Shown here: positions 47,001 through 60,600 of the stretch, one piece after another
How the letters are laid out: the number at the start of each line of letters is the position of its first letter
Numbering within the stretch: the stretch's first letter is position 1
Origin: Rotaria socialis
Lineage: Eukaryota; Rotifera; Eurotatoria; Philodinida; Philodinidae
Reading direction: 5' to 3'
Assembly: GCA_905331475.1 (NCBI GenBank)
Contig: CAJNYU010001075.1
Coordinates: forward strand, 1-64,000
Length of the DNA: 64,000 nt
Position numbers and translations under genes: made by a program
Notes under the pieces: model-generated
Database searches by the model: none
Seen by the model: only the letters and a program-made list of their open reading frames with translations
Told to the model about the DNA's origin: nothing

Positions 47001-50000
47001 AAAAAGAAGAATATCAAATTTTAAATGTTTTGGAATTCACCAGGTAAATGTTGATATATAATTCATTTAAAAAACATTGTTCATTTTTGTATTGAAAGTG
47101 ATCGTAAACGAATGAGTGTGATTATTCGAACACCTCGAAATGAAATTAAATTGTATTGTAAAGGCGCTGTCAGTATAATCATTTTGACCATGCCTTTTTA
47201 CAGCAGTTCTCATTTCTTCTAGGACAATGTTATTATGGAACGCCTTGTGCCAAATGATCAAAATATGCAATTAACTTCCAATCATTTAGAAAGCTTTGCT
47301 AACGATGGTCTTCGAACATTATGTCTTGGTTATCGAATTTTATCTGATGAAGAATACAATGTAAAACTCAATGAAATTGAATTATTCTTAAATTGTTGTT
47401 GTTGGTATTTTTTTAATTTTCATAGGAATGGTTGGTAAAATATCGAGAAGCATCAACAGCAATCAATAATCGAAATGAATTAGTTGCTCAAATAGCAGAA
47501 AAAATCGAACGAGATTTAATTCTATTAGGTGCAACTGGAATTGAAGATAAATTACAAGATGTAAACTTTATTTTGAAAGCTTCATCAATTTATATACTAA
47601 TCTTAAAATTTTAGCAAGTTCCTCAAAGTCTAATTATGCTACAGAGAGCTGGCATTAAAGTAAATAAAATTGTCTTATTGTATCTTATCTAATAATATGC
47701 TTTAGATATGGGTATTAACAGGAGACAAAAAGGAGACTGCAGTGAATATTGGCTATTCATGTAAAATTTTATCCGATCAAATGTTAAACTTGACATTAGA
47801 CGAAAAAAATCGTGATGTAAGTTTTCATTTTTTATTTTTCTTTCACTTTGAATTTCACCGCTATTAATAAATAGGATACACAAAGACAATTACGTCAACA
47901 TTGTCAAAATTTTGGTGATTCATTATGTAAAGAGAATCTTGCTTCATTAGTTATCGACGGACATACACTTAAATATGCGTTGCATGCTTCATGTCGTCAA
48001 GATTTTCTCGATTTAGCTATGTCTTGCAAGACTGTCATTTGTTGTCGGTAAGATAAGTCAATTCAATAGAATACGATTAAAAAAAAAGAAACCGATACAA
48101 TATATTCAATAATAGAGTTAGTCCAAAACAGAAAGCAGAAGTTGTTGAACTTGTTAAAAAATCAACTGATGCAATTACATTAGCTATTGGCGATGGTGCT
48201 AACGATGTCGGTATGATACAGGTAAGAAAAATGAAGTATAGAATTCATTAGAGTAGTCCCGATGGTGTAACAAGTAGAGTTGACAAATGTGTATAGAATT
48301 TATGCTAAATACCTATTAGAAATAATCGAAAAGACAAGCATCCTATCGTAGTCAGACAAAGATGATCATCAATCACGAGTTCAGATAGATCTAACAATGA
48401 AACACGTTAAAAGTACACTGTATAGCTAAACAGCGTCTTTTTAACAAGGAACATGTAGAGTCCATGTTTTCGTCGTCTGTAAATTACGTTTTGAATGAAC
48501 TACAATTTTCTATAGGTTTATGTGCGAGGTTAAAAATATGAACGTACACTTTGTCATTCCATAGTTAGTTGTTGGCCTGAAACATTTAAATAAAGTTAAA
48601 ATAAAGAGTTTTCAACGATAAATCAATCATCGTGCTCGTTACATTGTTCACCTTCTGTATTCTAAGTTAGAAAAAAATCTAAAAGATTTGTTTGATTTTA
48701 GATGGCACATGTAGGTGTTGGAATAATGGGTCATGAAGGTGTTCAAGCAGCATGTGCATCCGATTATACTATAGGTCAATTTCGATTTTTAACTAAACTG
48801 TTATTTGTTCATGGTGTATGGAGTTATCGTCGTTTGTGCAAAGTACTATTGTATTCATTTTATAAAAATATTTGCCTATATGTTATGGAGGTTAGTCTGC
48901 ATTCTAGAGAAAAAACTGACAATAATAATGAAACTTTTTATTGTTTATTAGCTTTGGTTTGCATTGCATAGTGGATTTTCTGGTCAAATTCTATTTGAAA
49001 GATGGACGATTGCTATCTATAATGTATTATTTACTGCAGCACCGCCACTAGCACTTGGACTATTAGATCGTTGTTGTAGCGCACAGACCATGATGGATTC
49101 TCCAGCTATTTATAGAATGTCACAAAATCGATCAGATTTCAATATTAAAGTTAGTTGAAATATTCATCTTTTTGAAACAAGAACCTGTTGTAATTGATAG
49201 ATTTTCTGGACTTGGTGTCTCAATGCTGTTTATCACTCAGTTATTTTGTACTTTATGTCATATGCTATGCTTCGACATGGTATGTTCACCGTGTTGTTTT
49301 ATTTTCCGACTAAAAATCTTGACTTACAAAAACAGACACGAGAGAATAAAAACTCATGCTATTTAGATGTTGCACATTCTGATGGAATGGTTCTCGGAGA
49401 TCATTTATTTTTTGGCAACTGCATTTATACTGTAAATTTAGCTGGTTATTTTTGTTATTACTAATATTAATCTCACCGTAGACGTATAAAAAAAATCCAC
49501 TTTTCTAACCTGTAAAATGCATATTTGAATTTCTTCTAACACATGACCAATTAAAAATAGCTGCATGTTACTGTTCCTTGCATTTATTGTTGTTGTTTTT
49601 CTCTCTATCTATCTATAGACGTTGCATTTCGCAACGGACAAGTGGGTACTTCTCTACTACTCGGCAATATGATCTATACAGTATGTTTCACTTGCTGCTG
49701 CTTGTCTACTTGTGCGTATTGAGAGATCACAAGCTGATGACTATTTTGATTTCTAGTATGTCGTCATTGTCGTTTGTCTTAAAGCTGGACTCGAAAGTGA
49801 TTCATGGACATTGGTAAGTTAAATAAAGAATATTATTTCTTTTTTTTCTTCATAGGATACCTTTTTTACTAGCTAATGCATATTGCTATTTGGGGAAGTA
49901 TAGCTTCATGGTTTATATTTTTTTCTATATACAGTTATGTTTGGCCAACATTTCCAGTTGCTGCAGAAATGCGTGGTATGGTAAGTTAAACAAATATGAC

Positions 50001-50575
50001 AGTATTATGTTTCCTGAATCGATAAAATTCCATAAATTCATAATTGATTGTATTTCTTCCAAGGCTCAATATGTTTTTTCAAGTTCATACTTTTGGTTTG
50101 GTTTAATATTAATTCCAATAACAACATTACTAGCTGATTTTGTTTATAATTGGTAAGCCTTGATGCATTAAGAAAACAAAATAGTTTTTTTGGTAAAATA
50201 TATATTATTACTTTTGTTTAGTATTCAACGAACTTATTTCAAAACATTAATGCAAGACGTACAAGAAAAAGAAATTGCTCATCACGATCCATCCGCCTTA
50301 GTGACGGGAAGACAACCATCGTCTGTATCACGTGTTTCTGAACGATTAGCTATATTGAAAAACGTTTTTGTTCGAACAAGAACATCAAGAACAGTTGGAG
50401 TGGATGATAGACGTTATCGTAATATAATGAAATAAAAGGTTTAATATTAATATTAAATTGTGTTCTGTTGTTTTTAGATGGATTTGCTTTTTCACAAGAA
50501 GAGAATGGTGTTGTTCCACAAGATCAATTAATACGAAATTATGATACGAATATAGCTAAACCTCCAGGTTTATAA
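44072..50575 (+). CDS. Phospholipid-transporting P4-ATPase (flippase), ATP8A type, multi-exon
   Basis: Integral membrane flippase that moves aminophospholipids, chiefly phosphatidylserine, to the cytosolic leaflet, normally with a CDC50 subunit. More than 20 exons, roughly 1,100 residues. Landmarks: [19 protein letters not shown] (44255-44310), [12 protein letters not shown] (the P4 DGET actuator motif, near 44850), [14 protein letters not shown] with the PISL membrane motif (near 45600), [12 protein letters not shown] with the phosphorylated Asp (near 45870), [17 protein letters not shown] (near 46995), KGAD...VIMERL (47160-47245), [15 protein letters not shown] (near 47712), [12 protein letters not shown] (near 48190), [11 protein letters not shown] (near 48975) and the C-terminal [12 protein letters not shown] (near 50485), all typical of ATP8A1/ATP8A2. 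The ATG at 44072 gives a short N terminus. Two exons, 49367-49431 and 49619-49680, are alternative versions of one segment. The two largest introns are about 46070-46665 and 48222-48700. Confidence 0.92.
49367..49431 (+). other. Alternative exon a of the flippase (65 nt)
   Basis: Acceptor CTATTTAG, donor ACT|GTAAAT. Entering in phase 1 it encodes [22 protein letters not shown] (22 codon positions with the shared first base). Its start (DVA) and end (GNxIYT) match exon b 187 bp downstream. It corresponds to the luminal loop and membrane segment before [12 protein letters not shown]. Confidence 0.75.
49619..49680 (+). other. Alternative exon b of the flippase (62 nt)
   Basis: Acceptor ATCTATCTATAG, donor ACA|GTATGT. 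It encodes [21 protein letters not shown], which is closer to the vertebrate ATP8A sequence (AFGNGKTSDYLLLGNFVYT) and so is likely the ancestral form. Same entry phase (1) and exit phase (0) as exon a. Including both exons, or neither, leads to an early stop. Confidence 0.75.
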
Positions 50576-51007
50576 AATACGAATGATCGATTGAACTAGT
50601 CAAGAAAAACAAAATTGATTTTATTTTTCTAAACAAGTCTTCGTTTTCAACGAACAAATTGTCCCATTAAACTTTATTGTTCATCTATTGATATTGACTA
50701 TCTAACATCTTATTTGTCGATATCCTATTCCATGATTGTTTGTTTTATGATTTACATTATATTTTTATTTTTATTCTTTTGATTTTAACCTTGTTCATTG
50801 ATGATATTACACACATGAATCGAGATTTCAAATCTGCATAAATTAATCTTATGTATATATATATATAATTATATTTAAAAAGAAAACAAAAATCGCAAAA
50901 TTCATTCCCACAGATGTCTATCAAAAGATAAATTGTGGATGCTTATTCGCATAAAACAAAAATATTCGTGGACGGAACACGTGTAAAAAATATGAAATTG
51001 AAAAATT
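50576..51007. other. Convergent 3' region
   Basis: Separates the flippase stop from the Ig-protein stop on the other strand. AT-rich, with a (TA)n stretch near 50858. It serves as the 3' UTR zone for both genes. Confidence 0.5.
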
Positions 51008-51727
51008 TCATGGTACTTGACTCTCACTAGCCGTATATCTTAAGAGAACTAATAAGAATAAGATCAAACAAATAAATGATGACATATGTAAATCGATTAT
51101 AATACTTTCAGCACAGTTATGACTGTCATCTATAAGAAAAAAATATTTTAAAAAAGAAAGCTATTCATTGATTTCAATATAAAACAAAGAAAAAGAAAAT
51201 AAACTTACGAACAATCAGATCTACTCCAGCAAAGAAACCAGTAGTTTGATCTAGACACGTGTATGTTCCGCTATCATTGTAAAGAATAGGTTTGATTTGT
51301 AAAAAATGTCGTAATTGATCGGGAGAATAAGCTATATAACGATGAATATTTGAACGACCACGTTGCCAAATAACACGGGGTGGTTTTGAAGATGTGCTTG
51401 TTTGAAAATACCAATCGAGTTTATGATGAGGAACATGTTCGGGCGTTGAACAATTAATAACAGCAAAATGGTCACTGATCGAGGCAGACATTAAGTAAAA
51501 CAATGGATTGACAGATGAATTATGGGTGTGACTATAAGTAGGAGAACGTAATCGACGATAACGACGAAATGAATCATCTTCAATACATTCTAAATTAGAA
51601 AATAAAAATAAGCATTTTTTTAGTTTAAAAGAAAATTTCTAGAATAAAACAAACAAAGCTTACTTAGTCCAAGTAATTCAAACAGGATTAGTTTGACGAG
51701 TAGAAGTAACCGATAAGAGCCTAACAT
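51008..51727 (-). CDS. Single-Ig-domain surface protein, three exons
   Basis: Minus strand. Exon 1 (ATG 51727 to about 51663) is a signal peptide (MLGSYRLLLLVKLILFELLGL). Exon 2 (about 51592-51210) holds a V-like Ig domain: INCSTPEHV (first Cys), LDWYFQ (core Trp) and NDSGTYTCLDQ (the D-x-G-x-Y-x-C motif). Exon 3, from acceptor TTCTTATAG near 51130, ends in a hydrophobic stretch (SSFICLILFLLVLL) followed by a short tail and TGA at 51008. The whole is ~195 residues, extracellular Ig with a C-terminal membrane segment or GPI signal. Likely roles are adhesion or recognition; no orthologue is named. It converges with the flippase gene. Confidence 0.7.
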
Positions 51728-54700
51728 AGTTTTGATAGTAATGATACGTTCATTCAACAGTAGGATATAAATGACCTGTTGTGTATACTGAGAGATCAAC
51801 ACCACATGATCATGATGATGAAGATATTAGCGATCGCTAGATAAATGAAAAGAAAAGCAAAAAAATTGTTTTGTCATGAACTACTAATATCTTTATATCG
51901 CATCTTTTTCTTTTCTTTCATTATGTATGAAAAGAGAACGCATGCTCGTACGCTAATTCTGTAGCAATAGAAAAGGCAGAGGGCAGTTTGATTAGGATGA
52001 GTGCTTTTTTCCTCGGAGACAATATGACTCTCATCTCTAGACATAGCTACTGTCGTTCTTTTTCTCTTCTGTTAGCATTCGTTCAGTTTCTATCGCTCAC
52101 TCATTTGCTTAATCTAAGAATCGGTTTCGAAGTTAATTTGCCGTAATTGATTTCTTGTGTTTTCTTTCTAAAATAGCATAACTTATCGATCAATGAATAT
52201 CTTAGAAATAATCTTACAGATATTCTTTATTCTATTCTTAGCATTCATTTGTATATTCATATATATCCTTACATACTTGTTCTTAATTCAGGTGTCCTTC
52301 ATAGTTCTTAGTCCTATTATATGCTCGTAAAGAAAAAGAAGATAAAAAGAAAGACCATTTGTAATACTTTTCACTCATCGAACAAGTAGTTAGAAATGGT
52401 TGAAGTACAATTTGTTTTATAACTTCCGCTTTATTTCCTCTTCTTGCCTAGTTTCAATGGTTCTATGAATAGATCTTACATAATCTTTAGTCGATTTCGC
52501 AGCTTACTTTGTTAAATATTTGCTTTTTTTACCTGCTGATATTAGAAAATAGGTATGCTCTATTCTCAACTGCTCAACAGTATACAACAAATAAAAAATT
52601 GTATAAATTACATCGATGATACGATTTTCTTTCTTTTTTTCATTAGTTGCAATCAAAAATTGTAATTATTAAAATGCCAGTAGATGTGAAATTTGAATGC
52701 ATTTCTTTTTTATTCATTCATTGCGTAAATGGTTTATACAAGTGCAATGAATCCATGAAAAATACTATTACACGTTTACAAATACACGATGTGATCATCG
52801 TTCAACGGGACAACAAAGTTTAGAAATATTGAATAATAAAGAAAACACTTCTTAGAACATCGATCAACATTGATAGTTTCATATAACTAGAGATAACTAC
52901 AAGTTATTATTTGATCAGAATGTTTTTTTTTGGAGACGGTTGTTATAGTATTCTCATGATGTATTTTTCTTAAATGGTTATTGTTTTCTTTTGATAACAA
53001 ACATAACTGAATTCAGTTTATTCTGAACTAATACAGAATTAAAGAAAGTCTTTAAAAAAAAAACCTTAAATATGTATTTAGATAATTTAGAATCTAACAA
53101 TTGTAATCACAGCATGTTCTCATCTCTTGTTAAATAAAACTACTGAAGTTAACCAAAGTGCTAAGAAATGTATGAAAAAGACTTAGCGACGCTGTAGTTT
53201 ATAGCTATTAGCACTGTCTCAATTCGAAATTCAACTAGACCGTAGTTTGAATTGATTTTCACGTTCGATGTAAGCAAAATAGTTTCATACAATTCACAAA
53301 ATAAGTAGAATTTATCTTTGATTATTTGTTAGAAAAAACCAAAAAAAAACATTATTCCTGGTTATCAATACTAATTAGCTAAGTATTGAAATATCTAAAG
53401 TTATGTTTTTCTCTAGCACAACAATGACCACATCGAAATATAAACTAATTATTTATTTGTTATTAACTCTTTCAACTCTAATGAACCATTTATGTAATGA
53501 GTAAAAAAAATAAACTATTCATAGTTTTCACTCTCGGCACTATTCTCTAACATAATAATAAATGGTCATTTCTATGGGCACATTTATGTAAGAAAGAATA
53601 AAGCATCTTTTGTATATCTATGTTCTTCCTACTAATGCACATTAGCTTAGTCTTCACAGCACTTAAATAGCAAATGTAAAAAATCCTGTGGTTATTTCAG
53701 TGAACCAAAAATCAAACAAATCGATTAGAGCGAGAGAGAGAGAGAGAGAGAGCCAAGATAGTATAAATAATAGAGCAAAAATAAATAACAACAATTATAG
53801 ACTTAATCGAATTAAGCAAGAGAAAAAGAAATCATCTTTATAAATAATAGTCTGATTTTTCTCTGTTGGCCATGCAATCGCGACCCATGGGACGAAAACA
53901 TGCTATCGTAATGAATAGCAATACAATTCATTAAAAGTTACTCACTATAAAAGTTACTGGTATATGTCATGTTTTATTTAAGAAGTCCCCATAGATTTGA
54001 ATTCTTCTCTTTTTGTTATGGCCACTCAATAGCAATCAGATGTATACTATGCATGAAATAGATTAGGAAGTAGATAGTTAATACTAATTAAGTATTAGCC
54101 GAGTGGACGAGACAACATTGAGTAATCTTATTACCTCTCATTTGTTTAATCAATTCATTATATGCATTTAAGTACATGCAAAGACGATTCTTTTTATTCT
54201 GACTGATTGCACTTCATGTAATCTGATTCTAATGGTTACGGGGAATAAATGAAAGAGAAAAAAAAGAGAAGGTTGCCAATAAGACATCACATTCATCATA
54301 ACGAAAATTCTCTCTCTATCTCCTAGCTAAAGAAAGACAAAGCACTTTTATTGCAACTGACTACACGGATATGACTAAAATAAAATAAAAGACGGTGATG
54401 ACAATCCTAGCAGCGGCGTCAACGGAACGTGCGCAGCATTAAACATATGCAATCAACCGCACACTAAGGAAATGTGATAAGGGACGAACGGAAAGAAATC
54501 GCCTAAGAGTAAGAGGCAGCATACAAAGAGCTATATAATCCTACGTTTTAGCCTTTTTTTTTCTTTTTTTTGTTAACACTGTATTTTATTACTTCATGCA
54601 CATGTTGAATAGAAAAAAAACAAATTCTTCATCTTACATCTATTGTTATATTTATGAACAATTACCTTTATGACTGGTGCATTCAATGAATAAATAAGAT

Positions 54701-57700
54701 AATAGTGACAGCAATAATTAATCTTTCTTATTTTGTGTTTCATTTGTCTTTTCAAATAGAATGAGATATCGTTCTGTTCTCTTTGTCTCTCCTATGTTTA
54801 TACTTTCTGCGTATAGCTATCATTTTCTCTAGCAGCTTTCGATGCATACGCTTATCATGCTTTAAAAAATAGAAAAAAAAACGTTGAGAATCAATTAGTT
54901 AAAGTAGAATAGTGAACAGACAGAGTCTATCGAATGAATCATTTTCTTCTATTCTTCTTCAAACCATTTAATATTAATAGCTGAAAAAGATAATGATGGT
55001 GAACATTAAGTAAATCAATTGGATAATATAAATGGCAATGACAAGTGTTTTTCTCAAGTGTATTCTTACTATAAGTTTGATTGATCAATGATCTAATTAT
55101 TATCGTACTATTAAGTGTCTTGTATAGACTTTTTTGAAAACTTATAAATAAAATCAAAAGCAAATAGAAAAATCACCTGGTGATAGTGTAACTTTGCTGA
55201 CTCAATGTTCATTCTAAACATGAAATCGATGAGTAATTTCCCTTCATAGAATACAAACAATATGTAGATGAGTGAATTTTCAAAAAAAATAATTATTGGT
55301 TGTACTTGTTACTCAATCTCTAGCGAATAGAAAAGTGCTTTTATTTTCATCATCATACTACTCTAGTATTAAACATCGGAACTCATTCATGTCTGATAGA
55401 ATATGTTGAATCTATGTTTTGATGTCTTACTCATGATGCTTATTATCGTTTGTCAAGCTTCCGGAACGAACTATAAATGTTGATATTTGATGATTTGACT
55501 GTTATCTTTTTCATATTAACATTTATGAGTATTCTTGTTTCTATAGGGTTCATTGACACATAAATATTTCCATTGAAAGAAAGTTTTGTAATCTAGTGTT
55601 TTCTTGTTTATGTAATGCAATGTCTTTTCTAAATGCAATCAATTTGCTTGTTTTAAGTGCATCCATTTGTTTAGACTTCATTCCTAATTGTTTTTGTTTT
55701 CTTATCTTTATTAGTTTTTCTAATTGATTTTAATAATCAATAATCCATTAATATGAATAATTTTAATGATATAAAACTAATATTAGCGTTTGCTGTTGTT
55801 AATAGAGTAAGATTAGACGAGAAAAAATAGCGTCGAACAATCAATCTACCCATTGAATAAAATAAAACCATCATTATTTTTCAAATTTTGTTCATTGAAA
55901 GAGACAAATGAAAAATCATTGTGAAAACTCAAGGAATCCAATATCAAGAAGCATAAATTTTAGACAAGCTCGTATCATTATATTTCATTTACCATCTAGA
56001 TTTTATGTACCTCTGATAGTTTTCATATATGTGATAAAAATGTTCTCCTTCATCGAAAAAAAAACAACTAATTTGTTATGTTGAATGCTTGATTACGAGC
56101 GACAATCGATGACTTTCGGTGTTTTTAAAACATTTTCTTCGATGAAAATGTTAATAATGAAAAACAAAAGAAATAAATACTTTGCAGAATAGACAGACCA
56201 TATTCTTTTTTATTTGATTAAAATTGAACAATACGAGCCTTGTAATTACAACCAAAAGCCAGTAATTATATTTTGTAGAATAACGCCATTCTATACACTC
56301 TTGAGTGCTATACATATATAAGCTTTTGAATTGAAATTTGGATTGAGAAACATACATTCGTAGTTTTAATTTCAATAAGAAGGGTTTAACTATTCAATAG
56401 AAACGATCTACGCCAGAAAAAATTTAAGTACGATACCAAATAAATTCCTTCCATTATATATTTTACGAAAAGTAGAGCGGAATAAGGGGAAAACTATAAT
56501 CATAGTGGCCCAGTCGGTACAGGTTACAATCTAATAAAAAAATTGTCTTTTAGTCAAATTCATCGATCCTCGAATTCGATACTGTCGAACTGTTTTGATC
56601 ATAATCCATTGGAAAAAAAGCACGTTTTAATATCTTAGTTACAATTCTCATTCGCACCCAAAATGTGCGATTTTCTTGTTTTTCTCAAAAGTGCCATGTA
56701 AAGTGAGGTGATTTTGACAATATGGTTGAATAGATAAAAACTATTTGAGTTTTCAATACATCAAGGAAATACGTTTTTTTCTCTTTAGATTTTAATTATT
56801 TTGAGGGTATGAGCTTTATTGCTAGCAAAGTTTCAACTCCATCCGAAAACAACAATAGTTCAGCTATATTTCAATAATGCATTTACAAAATAAACAAAAA
56901 TAGATTATTTTCTTTGTTCACTCTTTTTATTGCAACTCTTTTTTTGTTTCTACCCGCATGATACTCGTATAAAGTGTCCATCATCATTGAAATACAAACA
57001 CATCGCACTAAGATGATTTGTCTAAAAATTCTACTTCAAAAAACATGTAATATAGTAATTTATTACGTTGTTTTTCGCATATTCGTGGTGTTATGTGGTA
57101 ATTCACAAAACAGAAACTGTGATTCTAAAGCGATTCATTTCTCTATAGTCAATTATAATATGGCTTGTTTTATCTAGGAAATGTAGGAATTTGTTTTATT
57201 CGTATTATTCATCCACGTCAATTCATATACTGTGAGTTACAATCAAAATAAACATTCATTGATAAGAAATCAGAAATTTTTATGATCATAGCTGGCCTAT
57301 CTTTGGTAGTGATGTTAAAGAGGGACTACATTTGTTGTATAATTATTATTATCTCGGTGAAACAACAAACTTCTATGATATGGGAAGACTTTTTCAACTT
57401 TTAAAATCGTAATCACGGATTCAGCTGTGATAAAAGCTGATTATGAATCCTGATTAATAGTTTTAGATAAATTAAAATATACTGTGTATTCATACGAAAG
57501 TCTCCTAGCAGTTCTTTATCGATCATTAATTTTTTTATAAAACTGTTTTACTTCCAATTTAGTAGACGAAAAAAAAATTTTGGTTCAACATTAGTTAGCT
57601 TAATCTAAGAAAAAAAGCAATTCCAGAGAATATAGATCCATAATAAGAAAAATCTATTTAGCATGCATAAATCTTGTAATATTAAGGAATTAATAGTTGC

Positions 57701-59698
57701 ATGATTGTCTATCCCTTTATATGAGAATCAGAACTTGGTGCCTTTTTCAAGTCGCACAAAAATATTTTTTGCCATAAAACCTATTAGAAGTTTTATCTTA
57801 TATATCAGGCATCATGGTTTCTAGCGATTTATGACCACATGACCGTTGATTGGTAGAAAGATTTGATTTGTAAATTTAGATTGTAAAAATTTTAACTACA
57901 GAAATAAGTCACATTGTATTAGTTGGTATATGAAGTTTCAGAAATTCTGAGGTATATATTTTTTTTTTCTATAGAAACGAACTGTAACATATAGTTTTTC
58001 AAAGTTTCATTCGTTGAATTGATTCAGTTTAAAATATCCTTAAATTTATGCAAAAACTAACCGGATTCAACTTTTAACTCAATTAAAGTTTCGAAATAAA
58101 ATTCAAAAAATATTGTCTTACAACATATGTAAGATTCCATAGTCGAAATTCACCGAGATATACGATTCTCTTAGGAAGAAAATATCTCTGGTGAGATATG
58201 CAATTTGAACTTTTATTAGAATCATACGGAATTCTCAGTAAGGTTAGTTAAAAAATTTAAAAGGATTTATCTTTATAGATATTGGATTTCTACGCTATCA
58301 CTGGTTAACACAGTTTTTAATACATTTTGAAACAGGTTTTGAAAAATAAAATCATGCTGTTCTGATGCATCATTATACCATAATTAGAAATATTGAATCT
58401 TAGAATAACTCGAGAATGCCACTCGAAAAGATAGTTTTTCGATCAATTTTTGTTACATGACTCAACTAAACATCTATTGAGAAAACTCAATCTTTTTTAC
58501 TAAGAAAATTTCTTTTCAATTTCGAAGAGTCACTATATGTATCTATAGGCCAGATTTGCAGACATGAACCTAATGGGTTCGATGATTAATAGAGACATAA
58601 TTACAAATATATCAAAAATTCGATCGATCATAATTCGATGATGAATCATTTTCCACTTCAAAGAGTCTTTGCAAGATCTTCTTCTGCATTAAATCATTCA
58701 ACAGATATCTATCAGTTTCACTAGTTTCTTCATCAAAAACAAACCAACAACACAAACTCTTCTTATGATCGTACGCTAAGATCTACAAGATACACAAACT
58801 GTTGAATCGAAAGCGTGCGTATATTTAGAAATTTTCTCTCTTTACATAGTTCAGAGACCAATGGAATTCGAGAATTGGCTATTAGCTATACTCGAAAAGA
58901 TTTCTAAAAGAAAGAACAATCAATCTTTCATATAATACTTGAAATCTATTTTGGTTAAAATTAAGATGTCTTCAGAATGAATGCCAACAAAATATTAATT
59001 TTAAACTATCATGTGACTAAGATAGACAAACGGAAGTACTTTATAGAACAATAAAACACCTACACAAGAGCATTTTCTTCTTTGGCGACTACACAGCATA
59101 TTGTGTTTGTTTCTATCAACGAACAAAAAGCGTAATGACAGTTAAAGTAAAGCCTTATCTTTTAACGATAACATTACTCTAGTAAGCTTGGTTTGTTTTT
59201 CAAGAAAGAACAGATCTTTAAAGCTCAGTTTATTCATCATTGGCAACATACCTTATAGATCAAATTATCACAAAATAGCCACTTTTATTATTCAAATTCT
59301 TGCATTATATAAACAATCAAAAAACAACACTTTTGTATGCATATTTTTTTTTTAGACAAAATATTCTCATTTTATTCCACATATTTATTCTGCTGATATT
59401 GCTCGTAGCTATTTTTGCACACGCACACGCGGAGAAAATGGAATAAAACAAACGCAAAATGTTCTTCTAGTTTAATAGAAAGAAACAAAGAAAGAAAGAG
59501 AAAAAGCCATACATAAACACAAAATAAATGGTTTAAAATACCTAAAGAAAACAAATTAATGCGTGGATGTTTATTAATTCTTAAAGAGAATTCCAATAAT
59601 TATTCATGTCCTATAAACATTGAACATGAGAAAAAGAAAGAAATGGAGAACGAACAAAAAAAAATATCGAGAAGATCTAACTATATTTCCATTAATTT
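51728..59698. other. Long gene-poor region (~8 kb)
   Basis: Read on both strands without finding splice-linked coding exons or element borders. Present: (GA)n at about 53730-53752 and a compositionally distinct, GC-richer patch at about 54390-54540 containing GGTGATGACAATCC and GCAGCGGCGTCAACGG. Short frames (54939-55163, 56151-56375, 56974-57177, 59372-59596) look like chance. The region may hold long UTRs, regulatory DNA or unrecognised non-coding genes. Confidence 0.5.
53730..53752. repeat. (GA)n microsatellite
   Basis: About eleven GA units after TTAGAGC, in the gene-poor stretch. Confidence 0.9.
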
Positions 59699-59964
59699 TT
59701 ATTCCTCAGTTGTAAAACCTTTTCTTTCACCCTCCACTCGTTCTTTATTCAGTTCCTCAACTGCTTTCGCTTCAAGTGCTCGAATGTCATGCATTGTTAA
59801 ACCATACCATTTATCTGTCCAACAAAATAGTTGTCGATGAAAATTACGAAATAAGCGTTCTTCTTGAGTCATAATTAAATTTTCCACTTTTGTCTGAAGA
59901 CCAAACCATTTAAATTTTTCACGAACTAATTTATAGCAACACCTAAAACGAAAAAAATTCCAAC

Positions 59965-59997
<33 letters not shown>

Positions 59998-60600
59998 GTC
60001 GTGCAAATATTAAATGTAAGCTTACATATGTGGTTCACAAGTTTTAAACCATTGTTGAGTTGATAATAATGGTCCACGGTCAGTTTTAATTGAATGAAAT
60101 TTTTCCGGATCCTCTTCAGCTTTATAATCAGCTCGACTTACTTTCTCAGCAATATTGATATAAACAATTTTACGATGTTTAAGTTCCTCACCGGCTAATT
60201 GATGTACATTTTCAGATTCACCCCGATCAGGTACATGTAAAGTTGATATATCAATAATCATATTTTCTTTCATATAAGGATTTTTAAGAACTGTTTTACA
60301 GTATGGATAAGCATTCCATGCTTCTTCGTGCAATGATAAACTTGAATCCGAGAAAATATAACGAACCCAACTTGGCACACGTGAGCCTAGATGATAAATT
60401 TTTTTCGTATATTGACCAGTATTATATCTGCCCAGAAATGCTTCAGCCATTGGCTTTTCGAATGGCTCATTAGCCAGAATTTCTACACCTTCACCACCAC
60501 CGGTATTTTGTTTCGATACTTCAGCCGTTGCATATAATTGTGCAACTTGATATTCTTCAACTGTCATTGGTAAAATAATTCGAAATTCTGTGATAAGCAT
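59699..60600 (-). CDS. Class I phosphatidylinositol transfer protein, two exons
   Basis: Cytosolic carrier that exchanges phosphatidylinositol and phosphatidylcholine between membranes, the PITPNA/PITPNB type. Exon 1 (60600 to about 60025) starts [20 protein letters not shown] and includes [43 protein letters not shown] and RGPL. After an ~80-bp intron, exon 2 continues [20 protein letters not shown], then [17 protein letters not shown], and ends KGFTTEE (GMTADD in vertebrates). The total is ~272 residues, the normal length, with the lipid-binding landmarks present. The intron holds a (TA)n repeat at about 59970-59997. The start is fixed by the conserved N terminus. Vertebrate alpha and beta forms arose by later duplication, so no subtype is assigned. 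Confidence 0.93.
59970..59997. repeat. (TA)n microsatellite inside PITP intron
   Basis: About fourteen TA units, fully intronic. Confidence 0.85.

Noticed and set aside
48250..48300. tRNA-like GTCCCGATGGTGTAA in a flippase intron
   Set aside because: Only the 5' end resembles a tRNA; no anticodon arm or T arm follows.
56505..56560. tRNA-like A box (TGGCCCAGTCGG) followed by GGTTACAATC
   Set aside because: The A box matches well but the would-be B box is only a few bases away and no cloverleaf can be drawn. Perhaps a SINE scrap; not called.
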